Origin: Alphaproteobacteria bacterium
GTDB lineage: Bacteria; Pseudomonadota; Alphaproteobacteria; Micropepsales; Micropepsaceae
Length of the DNA stretch: 64,000 bases
Assembly (NCBI GenBank): GCA_025350465.1
Contig: JANXXU010000042.1
Location: forward strand, 20,377 to 84,376
Direction: 5' to 3'
In this document: piece by piece, positions 56,894 through 64,000 of the stretch
Numbering within the stretch: position 1 is the stretch's first letter
How the letters are laid out: each line of letters begins with the position of its first letter
The notes under the pieces: model-generated
What the model was told of the DNA's origin: nothing
What the model saw: the letters and a program-made list of their open reading frames with translations, nothing else
Databases searched by the model: none
Program-made: the position numbers and the translations under genes

Positions 56894-57115
56894 TCATACG
56901 CGGACGTCGACAAGACTTCCCAGACGTACATTGCGGCCGTCCGAACGCACCGGCTGCGGATCCTTCACCGCTGCGGATTGCGGTTCGGACGCTGCGGCGA
57001 CCGGCGCGGGCACGCCCAACGCCTTGGCGATGAGCTGAGAAAGCGGCGCGCCAGTGGGTCGATCGGTTCGGCTGATCTGAGCCGCAATCGGAATCGGCGA
57101 TGTCGAGGTCTGCAT
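56894..57115 (-). CDS. small hypothetical protein
   Basis: A 73-residue Ala/Pro-rich product with short helix (PLSQLIAKALGVP) and C-terminal NVRLGSLVDVRV. No family recognised and no strong ribosome-binding site. It lies in the 260-bp gap between marR and ccmG, on the ccm strand. It could be a real small protein or chance ORF. Confidence 0.4.
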   Translation of the reverse strand: MQTSTSPIPIAAQISRTDRPTGAPLSQLIAKALGVPAPVAAASEPQSAAVKDPQPVRSDGRNVRLGSLVDVRV

Positions 57116-57150
57116 GGCCCGACCATGCCGTGCTTATGGTTCACATCAAG

Positions 57151-57693
57151 CTAACGTGGCGATTGTGCCGCCTTAATCGCCGGTAAGATCTCGGTATCGA
57201 CGACGTTGTCGTCCAGCGGCCCGACATGCTTGGCGACGATCATGCCTTTGCTATCGACCACGTAGGTCTCAGGCACGCCCGTGAGGCCCCAATCGATGCC
57301 GACGCGCCCGGCTGCGTCGAAACCTACGCGATCGAATGGATCGCCGAGTTCGCCCAGGAAGTCGCGCGCAGGCCCGGGCTTATCCTTGTAGTCCAAGCCG
57401 TGGATCGTGATACCGCGCTTCTTCAAGCCCAGCAGCACACCGTTTTCGGCGCGGCACGGCGTGCACCACGAGGCCCAGGCGTTGACCAACGACACGCCGC
57501 CTTTGGCCAGATCATCGTTCGAAAGCCCCTCAGAGCCACGGCCTTCGAGCGGTGGTAGCGAGAATTTTGGCACGGGCTTGCCGATGAGCGCCGACGGAAC
57601 GATGTGCGGGTCTTCCCGAACGCTGAGGCGCCAGGCGAAGATCGCGGCCGCGACGGCAAAGATCACCAGCGGCAGAACATAGACCGGCCTCAC
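57151..57693 (-). CDS. ccmG: cytochrome c maturation thiol-disulfide protein CcmG/DsbE
   Basis: A 180-residue membrane-anchored thioredoxin: N-terminal helix (VLPLVIFAVAAAIFAW), GKPVPKFSLPPL, redox centre ASWCTPCRAE and the acidic groove, plus cis-Pro TGVPETYVV. It keeps apocytochrome c heme-binding cysteines reduced for heme ligation. The GTG start overlaps the ccmD stop (GTGA). Confidence 0.94.
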   Translation of the reverse strand: MRPVYVLPLVIFAVAAAIFAWRLSVREDPHIVPSALIGKPVPKFSLPPLEGRGSEGLSNDDLAKGGVSLVNAWASWCTPCRAENGVLLGLKKRGITIHGLDYKDKPGPARDFLGELGDPFDRVGFDAAGRVGIDWGLTGVPETYVVDSKGMIVAKHVGPLDDNVVDTEILPAIKAAQSPR

Positions 57694-57848
57694 GACCGGC
57701 GATCCGGATTGTCGGCAAGCTCGACCAAGCGCTCGTTGCGCCTCAGCGCGCGCCAGCTGGTAACGCCAAGTCCGATCAGTGCGATCGCACTGATGCCATA
57801 CGCAGGCCAGACATAAATCGCATAGCCGCCCATTGCGAAGAAGGTCAT
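57690..57848 (-). CDS. ccmD: heme exporter protein CcmD
   Basis: A 52-residue single-pass protein starting MTFFAMGGYAIYVWPAYGIS, with the Trp/Pro/Tyr pattern of CcmD, one membrane helix (ISAIALIGLGVTSW) and a basic cytoplasmic tail (RALRRNERLVEL). It stabilises CcmC-CcmE during heme transfer. It lies between ccmC and ccmG with four-base overlaps both sides. Confidence 0.88.
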   Translation of the reverse strand: MTFFAMGGYAIYVWPAYGISAIALIGLGVTSWRALRRNERLVELADNPDRRS

Positions 57849-58570
57849 GCTGGCGCCCCTTCCAGGTTCAAGCGGAGCGTGCGCAATCGCCGCGCCAAGA
57901 TTTCAGTGCGCATGCGCACAAGCAGGAGTCCTGCGAACAAAACCGTGTAAGCGATCGCCATGATGAGCAACGGCGTCAGCATCGATACCGGCATCTTCGG
58001 TCCGTCCATGCGAAAGACCGTGGAACCTTGATGCAACGTATTCCACCAATCGACGGAAAAATGAATGATCGGAATATTCACAGCGCCGACAAGACAGAGA
58101 ATTCGCGCCATACGGGCGGCCCGCGCCGGCTCTTCGATCGCATCCCAGAGGGCGATGTAAGCGATATAAAGAAAGAACAGGATCAGGACCGACGTCAGGC
58201 GTGCGTCCCAAACCCACCAGGCACCCCACATCGGCTTGCCCCAAAGCATCCCGGTGACGAGGGCAAGCGCCGTGAACACAGCGCCGGCCGGCGCCGCGGC
58301 CTTCGCCGCCACATCGCCAAGCGGGTGCTTGAAGACGAAGGCAGCAACGCTTGCCGCCGCCATGCAGCCATAAACGAACATCGACATCCAAGCGGCCGGT
58401 ACATGCACGTACATGATGCGCGAGGCCTCGCCCTGCTGGTAGTCGGGCGGCGCCACGAACAACGCCAGATAGACGCCGACGGCAAGCAACAACAGCGCTG
58501 CGCCGAGCAGCCACGGCGTCAACCGGCGCGCTAGCGATAGAAAGTGCTGCGGATTGGCGTAGTGAAGCAT
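57845..58570 (-). CDS. ccmC: heme ABC transporter permease CcmC
   Basis: A 241-residue membrane protein loading heme on CcmE. Six helices; the periplasmic tryptophan-rich motif GAWWVWDARLTSVLI, and histidine heme ligands in MYVHVPAAWM and IIHFSVDWWNTLHQG. It overlaps ccmD. Forty-three bases separate it from ccmB. Confidence 0.95.
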   Translation of the reverse strand: MLHYANPQHFLSLARRLTPWLLGAALLLLAVGVYLALFVAPPDYQQGEASRIMYVHVPAAWMSMFVYGCMAAASVAAFVFKHPLGDVAAKAAAPAGAVFTALALVTGMLWGKPMWGAWWVWDARLTSVLILFFLYIAYIALWDAIEEPARAARMARILCLVGAVNIPIIHFSVDWWNTLHQGSTVFRMDGPKMPVSMLTPLLIMAIAYTVLFAGLLLVRMRTEILARRLRTLRLNLEGAPA

Positions 58571-58612
58571 GTGCCGGAATCCTACCCTTCAACGTTGGAC
58601 ACGTAAGCCAGG

Positions 58613-59278
58613 CTAATCCTCGTTGAGACGCAATGCCGCGGCGCCGGCAAGAGACGCAATAACGGCCGCGATGAGCGACAGCGCCGCCAGCAACAACAAG
58701 GCTTGGGTCGGGTCACCGCCCCGTTGTATTGCGCTTACGGCGCTCGCTCCGAAGATCAAGGCCGGGATATTCAACGGCAGAACGATGAGAGCCAGGAGCA
58801 TGCCGCCCCGACGCACGCCGGCGCTCAGCGCAGCACCTGCCGTGCCGATGAAACTCAAGCCCGGCGTTCCCAACAGCAAGGACAGCGCCAAGACCCAGAG
58901 CGCTTGCGGCTTTAGGAAGAGGATGGGTGCGACGAGGGGCGCTAGAAGGCAGATCACGAGGCCGTTCGTCAGCCAATGCGCGACAACTTTGGCCAAGACA
59001 ACGAGCTCGAGCGGCAGCGACGACAGGCGAAGAAGGTCGAGCGTGCCGTCTTGCAAGTCCGGCTCTATGACGCGCTCTAGACCGAGCAACGTCGCCAACA
59101 GAGCCGCAATCCAAATCAAACCCGGCGCCGCCGATTGCAGCAGCGATTGCTCCGGCCCCAGGCCCAAGGGCGCGAGCACGATAATGAGCACGAAGAATCC
59201 GGCGCCCAAGCCGGCGCCGCCGCCGCTTCGGAAACTCAAAACGATGTCGCGGCGCAGGAGCGCTGCAAACGCCCTCAT
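58613..59278 (-). CDS. ccmB: heme exporter protein CcmB
   Basis: A 221-residue permease with six helices, partner of CcmA in releasing holo-CcmE. The N-terminus (LLRRDIVLSFRSGGGAG) and LQDGTLDLLRLSSLPLELVV are CcmB signatures. Overlaps ccmA by four bases. Confidence 0.93.
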   Translation of the reverse strand: MRAFAALLRRDIVLSFRSGGGAGLGAGFFVLIIVLAPLGLGPEQSLLQSAAPGLIWIAALLATLLGLERVIEPDLQDGTLDLLRLSSLPLELVVLAKVVAHWLTNGLVICLLAPLVAPILFLKPQALWVLALSLLLGTPGLSFIGTAGAALSAGVRRGGMLLALIVLPLNIPALIFGASAVSAIQRGGDPTQALLLLAALSLIAAVIASLAGAAALRLNED

Positions 59279-59889
59279 GCGTGCGACCCCAGATCGAGCA
59301 TTTTTGCATCTTCAAGAAAGGGCTCGTGGCTTGCGGCGACAATCAAGCCGCCGCGCGCGCGATGCTGGGCACAGCAATCGTGAAGACGCGCGCGCGCGTT
59401 GCGATCGAGGGCAACGAGCGGCTCGTCCAACAACCAAAGCGGCCGCAATTGAAGCGACAACCGGGCGAGCGAAACGCGCCGGCGTTGGCCCGCGGACAGC
59501 AATGCACCGGGCTGGTCGTTTAAGCGGTCGATGCCCCACTCTTTCATTGCGCCGGCGACGCGCGCGCCCTCGGCCCCCAAGACGTCGGCGTGGAAGCGCA
59601 GAGTCTCCTTGACGCTGAGCGCCGACCTCACCGCGTCGCCGTGTGAGACAAAATGGAGCGCTTGATCATGCGCCTCGTCCGAGAGAGCGGAGCGGTCGTC
59701 GTTCAAGAATCGTAAACGTCCGATCGTCGCTGCGAGCAGACCCGCGATGACGCGCAGCAGAGTCGTCTTGCCACTGCCGTTCGGACCGGTCAGCAGGAGC
59801 GCCTGTCCGGATTCGACGTCGAAATTCAAACCGCGGAACACGAGTCGGTCGCCACGCACGCATCCCACATTCTCGGCCGCAACGCGCAT
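59275..59889 (-). CDS. ccmA: heme ABC exporter ATP-binding protein CcmA
   Basis: A 204-residue ABC ATPase: Walker A GPNGSGKTTLLR, signature LSAGQRRR, Walker B LWLLDEPLVALD, H-loop ASHEP. With CcmB it powers release of heme-loaded CcmE in cytochrome c maturation. ccmE, ccmF and ccmH are not in the window. An enoyl-CoA hydratase gene ends three bases upstream, in the same direction. Confidence 0.94.
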   Translation of the reverse strand: MRVAAENVGCVRGDRLVFRGLNFDVESGQALLLTGPNGSGKTTLLRVIAGLLAATIGRLRFLNDDRSALSDEAHDQALHFVSHGDAVRSALSVKETLRFHADVLGAEGARVAGAMKEWGIDRLNDQPGALLSAGQRRRVSLARLSLQLRPLWLLDEPLVALDRNARARLHDCCAQHRARGGLIVAASHEPFLEDAKMLDLGSHA

Positions 59890-59892
59890 TCG

Positions 59893-60696
59893 TCAAATAT
59901 CCGAGAACGAACCGCCACGACCATGACCCGACGCAAAGCGCGCCGCCCCGGTCTGCGTTTCGCCGCTCGCCATGCTCGCACGACCGTGTTCGAATTCGTT
60001 ATGCATCGCTTCAGCGTAGTCGAGATCCCATTGCTGAAAGGCTGACAGACGATCATGCCGCATGCAGATTTGCGGCATTCGCGCCAGTTCGCCGGCAAGC
60101 TTTTCCGCTTCGACCCGCGCAGCCCCCTTCGGGACGATGCGATTGACAAGGCCCATGCGCAAGGCCTCGTCGGCCCCGACGCCCCGCCCGGTCAAAATCA
60201 TGTCCAGCGCGTGCCCCATACCGATGAGGCGCGGCAGGCGCACCGTACCGCCGTCGATCAATGGCACGCCCCAGCGCCGGCAAAAGACGCCCATCACAGC
60301 ATCCTCTTCGGCTACGCGCATATCGCACCAAAGGGCGAGCTCCAGCCCGCCAGCTACGGCATGGCCGGCAATCGCGGCGATCACAGGCTTTGATACGAGA
60401 AGTCTCGTTGGCCCCATCGGTGCCTTCGCGTCGCGGATGATATCCAAGCCGGCCAAGGGGTCTTCCAGACGGTTGCCCAAGCCACGCCCCACGGCCTTTA
60501 GGTTGGCACCGGCGCAAAAGGCACCTTCGCCCCACAGAACACCGACGCTCGCGCCGGAGTCACGGTCGAATGCCAGCACGGCTTGAACGAGGGCGTCCGC
60601 GGTCTCGCGGTCGACCGCGTTCCGCCGCTCGGGGCGCCCCAAAATGATCGTCGTGACGGGCCCGTTACGCTCGACCCGAACGGGGGCTTCGCTCAT
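59893..60696 (-). CDS. enoyl-CoA hydratase/isomerase (crotonase) family
   Basis: A 267-residue crotonase: LGRPERRNAVDRETADAL, oxyanion-hole regions GAFCAGANLKAV and AIAGHAVAGGLELALWCD, and RLPRLIGMG. The first catalytic glutamate of true hydratases is not clear, so isomerase, lyase or thioesterase activity is possible. Two adjacent start Met codons (60,699 and 60,696). Only three bases separate it from ccmA, suggesting cotranscription, but no functional link is known. Confidence 0.85.
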   Translation of the reverse strand: MSEAPVRVERNGPVTTIILGRPERRNAVDRETADALVQAVLAFDRDSGASVGVLWGEGAFCAGANLKAVGRGLGNRLEDPLAGLDIIRDAKAPMGPTRLLVSKPVIAAIAGHAVAGGLELALWCDMRVAEEDAVMGVFCRRWGVPLIDGGTVRLPRLIGMGHALDMILTGRGVGADEALRMGLVNRIVPKGAARVEAEKLAGELARMPQICMRHDRLSAFQQWDLDYAEAMHNEFEHGRASMASGETQTGAARFASGHGRGGSFSDI

Positions 60697-60699
60697 CAT

Positions 60700-60841
60700 C
60701 CCACTCCCTCTTTAGGCAATTGGCCCTCTTGAACGACTGCGCACATGACTTTAGTTCGGTGGCGCGCTGGTGCGTAACTCTTTAAGTTGCGCGCCCTAAA
60801 CTCTCCCCAGACGCGACCTCCTCAGCCAAGGGCTTCCCCCC
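60700..60841. other. intergenic region between crotonase and acnA
   Basis: 142 bases with divergent starts on both sides. A 7-bp inverted repeat GGCGCGC / GCGCGCC (60,761-60,767 and 60,789-60,795) straddles the likely acnA leader; CTTGAA (60,728-60,733) may belong to a -35 region. No clear operator. Confidence 0.35.
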
Positions 60842-63541
60842 GTGACCAGCCTCGACAGCTTCAAAGCCAAAAAGACGCTCAAAGTCGGATCAAAGACTTA
60901 CACCTATTACAGCCTCAAGGCCGCCGAGAAAAACGGGCTCGCCGGTATTTCGCGCCTGCCCTTTTCGATGAAGGTGCTGCTTGAAAACCTGCTGCGCTAC
61001 GAAGATGGGCGCACGGTGACCAAGGAAGACATCGCGGCCGTCGCGACATGGTTGCGGACGAAGAAGTCGGACCGCGAAATCGCCTTCCGGCCAGCGCGCG
61101 TGTTGATGCAGGACTTCACCGGCGTTCCGGCGGTCGTCGACTTGGCCGCGATGCGCGATGCGATGAAGGCGCTGGGCGGCGATCCGAAAAAGATCAATCC
61201 ATTGGCGCCGGTCGATCTCGTCATCGATCACTCGGTGATGGTCGACTATTTCGGTTCCAAGGATGCCTTCAAGAAAAACGTGGCGCGCGAGTATGAGCGC
61301 AACGGCGAGCGTTATCGCTTTCTGCGCTGGGGCCAATCGGCATTCGACAATTTCCGCGTCGTGCCACCGGGCACCGGCATCTGCCATCAGGTCAATCTGG
61401 AATATCTCGCGCAGACGGTTTGGACGTCGAAGGTCAAGGAAGGCCGCAAGACGGTCGAATATGCTTACCCCGACACGCTGGTCGGCACCGACAGTCACAC
61501 CGTGATGGTCAACGGACTCGCCGTGCTCGGGTGGGGCGTCGGCGGCATCGAGGCGGAGGCGGTCATGTTGGGCCAGCCGATCTCGATGCTGATTCCCGAG
61601 GTCGTCGGTTTCAAGATGACCGGGAAATTGCGCGAAGGCGTAACGGCAACCGATCTCGTGCTCACCGTCACGCAAATGCTGCGGAAAAAAGGCGTCGTCA
61701 ACAAGTTTGTCGAATTCTACGGACCGGGACTCAATGACCTGCCGCTCGAGGATCGCGCCACGATCGGCAACATGGCGCCGGAATACGGCGCGACGTGCGG
61801 CTTTTTTCCAATCGACGACGAGACGATCCGCTATCTCAAGGCGACGGCGCGCAGCAAAGCGCGCGTCGACCTGGTCGCCGCTTACGCGAAAGCGCAAGGT
61901 TTGTGGCGCATGCCGAAGAGCGAAGATCCTGCGTTCACCGACACGCTGGCGCTCGACCTCAACGACGTCGAGCCCAGCCTCGCCGGACCGATGAGGCCGC
62001 AAGATCGCGTACCACTGGCAGGGGCCGCGCAGGGTTTTGCAGAGTCGCTCGCGAAGACATTCAACAAAGCCGGCAAAGCCGGAGAGACAGTCGACGTCGC
62101 GGGTGCCGAGTACAAGCTGGGCCACGGCGCCGTCGTGATCGCCGCGATCACATCGTGTACGAACACGTCAAATCCGTTCGTCATGATCGGCGCCGGATTG
62201 GTCGCGCGAAACGCGCTCAAGCGCGGATTGAAGGTTCGTCCTTGGGTGAAAACCTCGCTCGCGCCCGGGAGCCAGGTCGTGGGCGAATATCTGGCGAAGT
62301 CCGGTTTGCAGAAAGACCTCGACAAGCTTGGTTTCAATGTCGTCGGTTACGGTTGCACCACGTGCATCGGCAATTCTGGGCCCTTGCCCGACAACGTCAG
62401 CCAAGCGATTGCGAATGGCGATATCATCGCCGCCGCCGTGCTCTCGGGCAATCGCAATTTCGAGGGTCGCGTCAATCCGCAAACGCGCGCGAACTATCTG
62501 GCGTCGCCGCCGCTGGTCGTCGCCTATGCGCTCGCCGGCTCCATGACGATCGACCTGACGCGCGAGCCACTCGGCTACGACAAGAAGCGCAAGCCTGTAT
62601 TCCTGAAAGACATTTGGCCGTCGCAGAAGGAGATCGCAGCGACGGTTCGCAAAACGGTCACCGCGAAAATCTTTCGCGAACGCTACAGCAACGTCTTCGA
62701 CGGCGGAAAATCCTGGAAAGGAATCAAGGTCAAAGGCGGTCTCAACTATGCGTGGGAGGCGAGTTCCACCTACATCAAAAATCCACCTTACTTCACGCAT
62801 ATGAGCGCGACGCCGGCCCCGGTTACGGACGTCAAAGGCGCGCGAATCCTGGCGCTATTCGGCGACTCGATCACGACCGATCACATCAGTCCGGCGGGCG
62901 ATATCAAAAAGAACGGTCCTGCGGGCAGCTATTTGATGGAACATCACGTGGAGCCCGTCGAATTCAATTCCTTCGGCGCGCGACGCGGCAATCACGAAGT
63001 GATGATGCGAGGAACATTCGCGAACATCCGGATCAAGAACCAGATGGTCCCCGGCGTCGAGGGCGGGGTTACGAAATATCAACCGTCCGGCGAACAGATG
63101 ACCATCTACGATGCGGCCATGCGCTACGAACGCGAAGGAACGCCGCTCGTGGTCTTTGCCGGCAAGGAATACGGCACCGGCTCATCGCGCGATTGGGCGG
63201 CAAAGGGAACACGGCTGCTCGGCGTGCGCGCCGTGATCGTGGAGAGCTTCGAGCGCATCCATCGTTCGAACTTGGTCGGCATGGGCGTGCTGCCGCTGCA
63301 ATTCATCGACGGGCGCTCCTGGAAGGACCTCGGTCTGACCGGCGCCGAGGTCGTCAGTATTCCGGGCATCGACGGCAAATTGCGTACGCGCCAGGAACTG
63401 TCGTTACGCATTACATATGCCGACGGTCGCACCAGCGATGTGCCCGTTCTGTCGCGTATCGACACCGATGACGAGATCGAATATTTCGAAAACGGCGGCA
63501 TTCTTCACTATGTTCTGCGCGGCTTGACGAAGGCAGCGTGA
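60842..63541 (+). CDS. acnA: aconitate hydratase AcnA
   Basis: The TCA-cycle enzyme interconverting citrate and isocitrate with a 4Fe-4S cluster. 899 residues, IRP/AcnA type: [11 protein letters not shown], the cluster cysteines in TSCTNTSNP (near residue 439) and [11 protein letters not shown] (near 504-508), the swivel domain with [15 protein letters not shown] and the active-site [12 protein letters not shown] start. Complete and with a normal C-terminus. It converges with a recombinase gene 12 bases beyond its stop. Confidence 0.97.
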   Translation: MTSLDSFKAKKTLKVGSKTYTYYSLKAAEKNGLAGISRLPFSMKVLLENLLRYEDGRTVTKEDIAAVATWLRTKKSDREIAFRPARVLMQDFTGVPAVVDLAAMRDAMKALGGDPKKINPLAPVDLVIDHSVMVDYFGSKDAFKKNVAREYERNGERYRFLRWGQSAFDNFRVVPPGTGICHQVNLEYLAQTVWTSKVKEGRKTVEYAYPDTLVGTDSHTVMVNGLAVLGWGVGGIEAEAVMLGQPISMLIPEVVGFKMTGKLREGVTATDLVLTVTQMLRKKGVVNKFVEFYGPGLNDLPLEDRATIGNMAPEYGATCGFFPIDDETIRYLKATARSKARVDLVAAYAKAQGLWRMPKSEDPAFTDTLALDLNDVEPSLAGPMRPQDRVPLAGAAQGFAESLAKTFNKAGKAGETVDVAGAEYKLGHGAVVIAAITSCTNTSNPFVMIGAGLVARNALKRGLKVRPWVKTSLAPGSQVVGEYLAKSGLQKDLDKLGFNVVGYGCTTCIGNSGPLPDNVSQAIANGDIIAAAVLSGNRNFEGRVNPQTRANYLASPPLVVAYALAGSMTIDLTREPLGYDKKRKPVFLKDIWPSQKEIAATVRKTVTAKIFRERYSNVFDGGKSWKGIKVKGGLNYAWEASSTYIKNPPYFTHMSATPAPVTDVKGARILALFGDSITTDHISPAGDIKKNGPAGSYLMEHHVEPVEFNSFGARRGNHEVMMRGTFANIRIKNQMVPGVEGGVTKYQPSGEQMTIYDAAMRYEREGTPLVVFAGKEYGTGSSRDWAAKGTRLLGVRAVIVESFERIHRSNLVGMGVLPLQFIDGRSWKDLGLTGAEVVSIPGIDGKLRTRQELSLRITYADGRTSDVPVLSRIDTDDEIEYFENGGILHYVLRGLTKAA

Positions 63542-63553
63542 CGGCGAAAAGCG

Positions 63554-64000
63554 TCATGAGTGTGTTGCCAACGGTGCTGCATTTAGGGACCGACTCTTTT
63601 CGGGGAGAAAAGGGAGGTCGTGGAGAGTGACTTCGACCTCATCCTTGCCCACGGTAATGCGCTCGACGATGTTGTTAACGATTGACTGCTTGTCCTCGCT
63701 GGAGAGGTCGGGCCAGCGCTCGGTCAGGTCCTTTGCTTCGAAGGCAACCTGCTCTTTAGAAAGCGTTAACACTTTCAGCACGTCGAGGTCGGCCTGAAGC
63801 CGAGGCAGCTCGTCATCGAGTTCTTTCTTGCGCGCGGTGAGCGGCGAATGACGCCGCGCGAATTCGTCTCGATCGATCGTGCGAGTTCGGAAAAGATCGA
63901 AAAGACTATCGATCTCTCCGAGAACACGATTGCGCTCAGTTTCGGTTGACGCAACGAGGCGTTCTTTTTCGGCCAGAGCGCTGTCCATCTGCGCCAGGTG
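63554..64000 (-). CDS. large serine recombinase, C-terminal part (5' end outside window)
   Basis: The minus-strand frame is open to the window edge. The visible 148 residues have a long coiled coil (LAEKERLVASTETERNRVL, RKKELDDELPRLQADL) and the end DKQSIVNNIVERITVGKDEVEV, typical of the C-terminal region of large serine integrases/transposases that carry a resolvase domain and zinc ribbon upstream. The catalytic serine domain would be beyond base 64,000. It would catalyse site-specific integration or excision. Position at 12 bases after acnA suggests the end of an integrated element begins here. Confidence 0.75.
   Translation of the reverse strand, partial: HLAQMDSALAEKERLVASTETERNRVLGEIDSLFDLFRTRTIDRDEFARRHSPLTARKKELDDELPRLQADLDVLKVLTLSKEQVAFEAKDLTERWPDLSSEDKQSIVNNIVERITVGKDEVEVTLHDLPFLPEKSRSLNAAPLATHS

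Noticed and set aside
60890..62125. 411-residue minus-strand ORF opposite acnA
   Set aside because: Antisense shadow; no recognizable domain.
61795..63471. 558-residue plus-strand ORF in another frame of acnA
   Set aside because: Overlaps acnA entirely and is dominated by Arg/Gly/Ala, as expected from a shifted frame.

Overview
The window is an ordinary high-GC (about 62%) alphaproteobacterial chromosome segment interrupted by one clear mobile element and ending inside a second probable one. The lineage is inferred from several features: ftsEX followed by a HAD phosphatase, ydcF and plsC; a CpdR-like receiver; a TIGR02302-type membrane protein; metX-metW diverging from tyrC-hisC; a GTTC-N7-GTTC type LexA box; an RpoH promoter of the alphaproteobacterial type before dnaK; and a ccmABCDG cluster. 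I cannot name the genus.

Layout. 1-12.1 kb: end of a Gfo/Idh/MocA dehydrogenase, a 138-bp nested palindrome, a TlpA-like thioredoxin divergent from argH-lptM-lysA, a frameshifted TIGR02302 gene, a minus-strand group (zinc-ribbon protein, hpt, CpdR-like receiver), then ftsE-ftsX-HAD-ydcF-plsC. 12.1-22.2 kb: a B12-dependent ribonucleotide reductase behind a LexA box, a DUF2125 protein, the aromatic amino-acid/histidine genes tyrC-hisC-chorismate mutase, metX-metW, a methyltransferase and an OlsB-like acyltransferase. 22.5-26.9 kb: an AmpG-like permease, a hybrid histidine kinase and a small secreted protein. 27.0-41.97 kb: a minus-strand cell-maintenance run (rsmI, yraN, BON lipoprotein, sirB1-like, gshB, TPR-oxygenase, yifB/comM), a plus-strand LpoA-like lipoprotein and minus-strand rph-rdgB-hemW. 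42.1-48.4 kb: hrcA-grpE and dnaK-dnaJ, separated by two minus-strand envelope genes. 48.4-53.1 kb: a compact zinc-uptake operon (36-residue membrane peptide, znuC, znuB, znuA, COG0523 GTPase, WD40 protein). 53.2-60.7 kb: hisE, a PfkB kinase, an EI24 membrane protein, a lipoprotein, Nudix, MarR and ccmA-B-C-D-G with an enoyl-CoA hydratase upstream. 60.8-63.5 kb: acnA. 63.55-64 kb: the C-terminal part of a probable large serine recombinase running off the window.

The most interesting region is 27,836-31,764. A 3,929-bp IS1595-family element has inserted in yifB (comM), just after the Walker A region. It has perfect 23-bp terminal inverted repeats and an 8-bp target duplication (AGCGCCTC). Deleting the element plus one duplication restores the yifB reading frame exactly. 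Besides the transposase it carries two coiled-coil/winged-helix proteins, one near each end, a DUF6471-like helix-turn-helix protein, an orphan DNA methyltransferase, a small winged-helix protein resembling the Mrr N-terminal domain, and a structured RNA region with its own terminator. The 3' part of that RNA forms a tRNA-like acceptor and T arm with a G3-U70 wobble and A73, the two main alanyl-tRNA synthetase identity elements, but the space for D and anticodon arms is too short for a normal tRNA. This RNA is the best candidate for something undescribed here.
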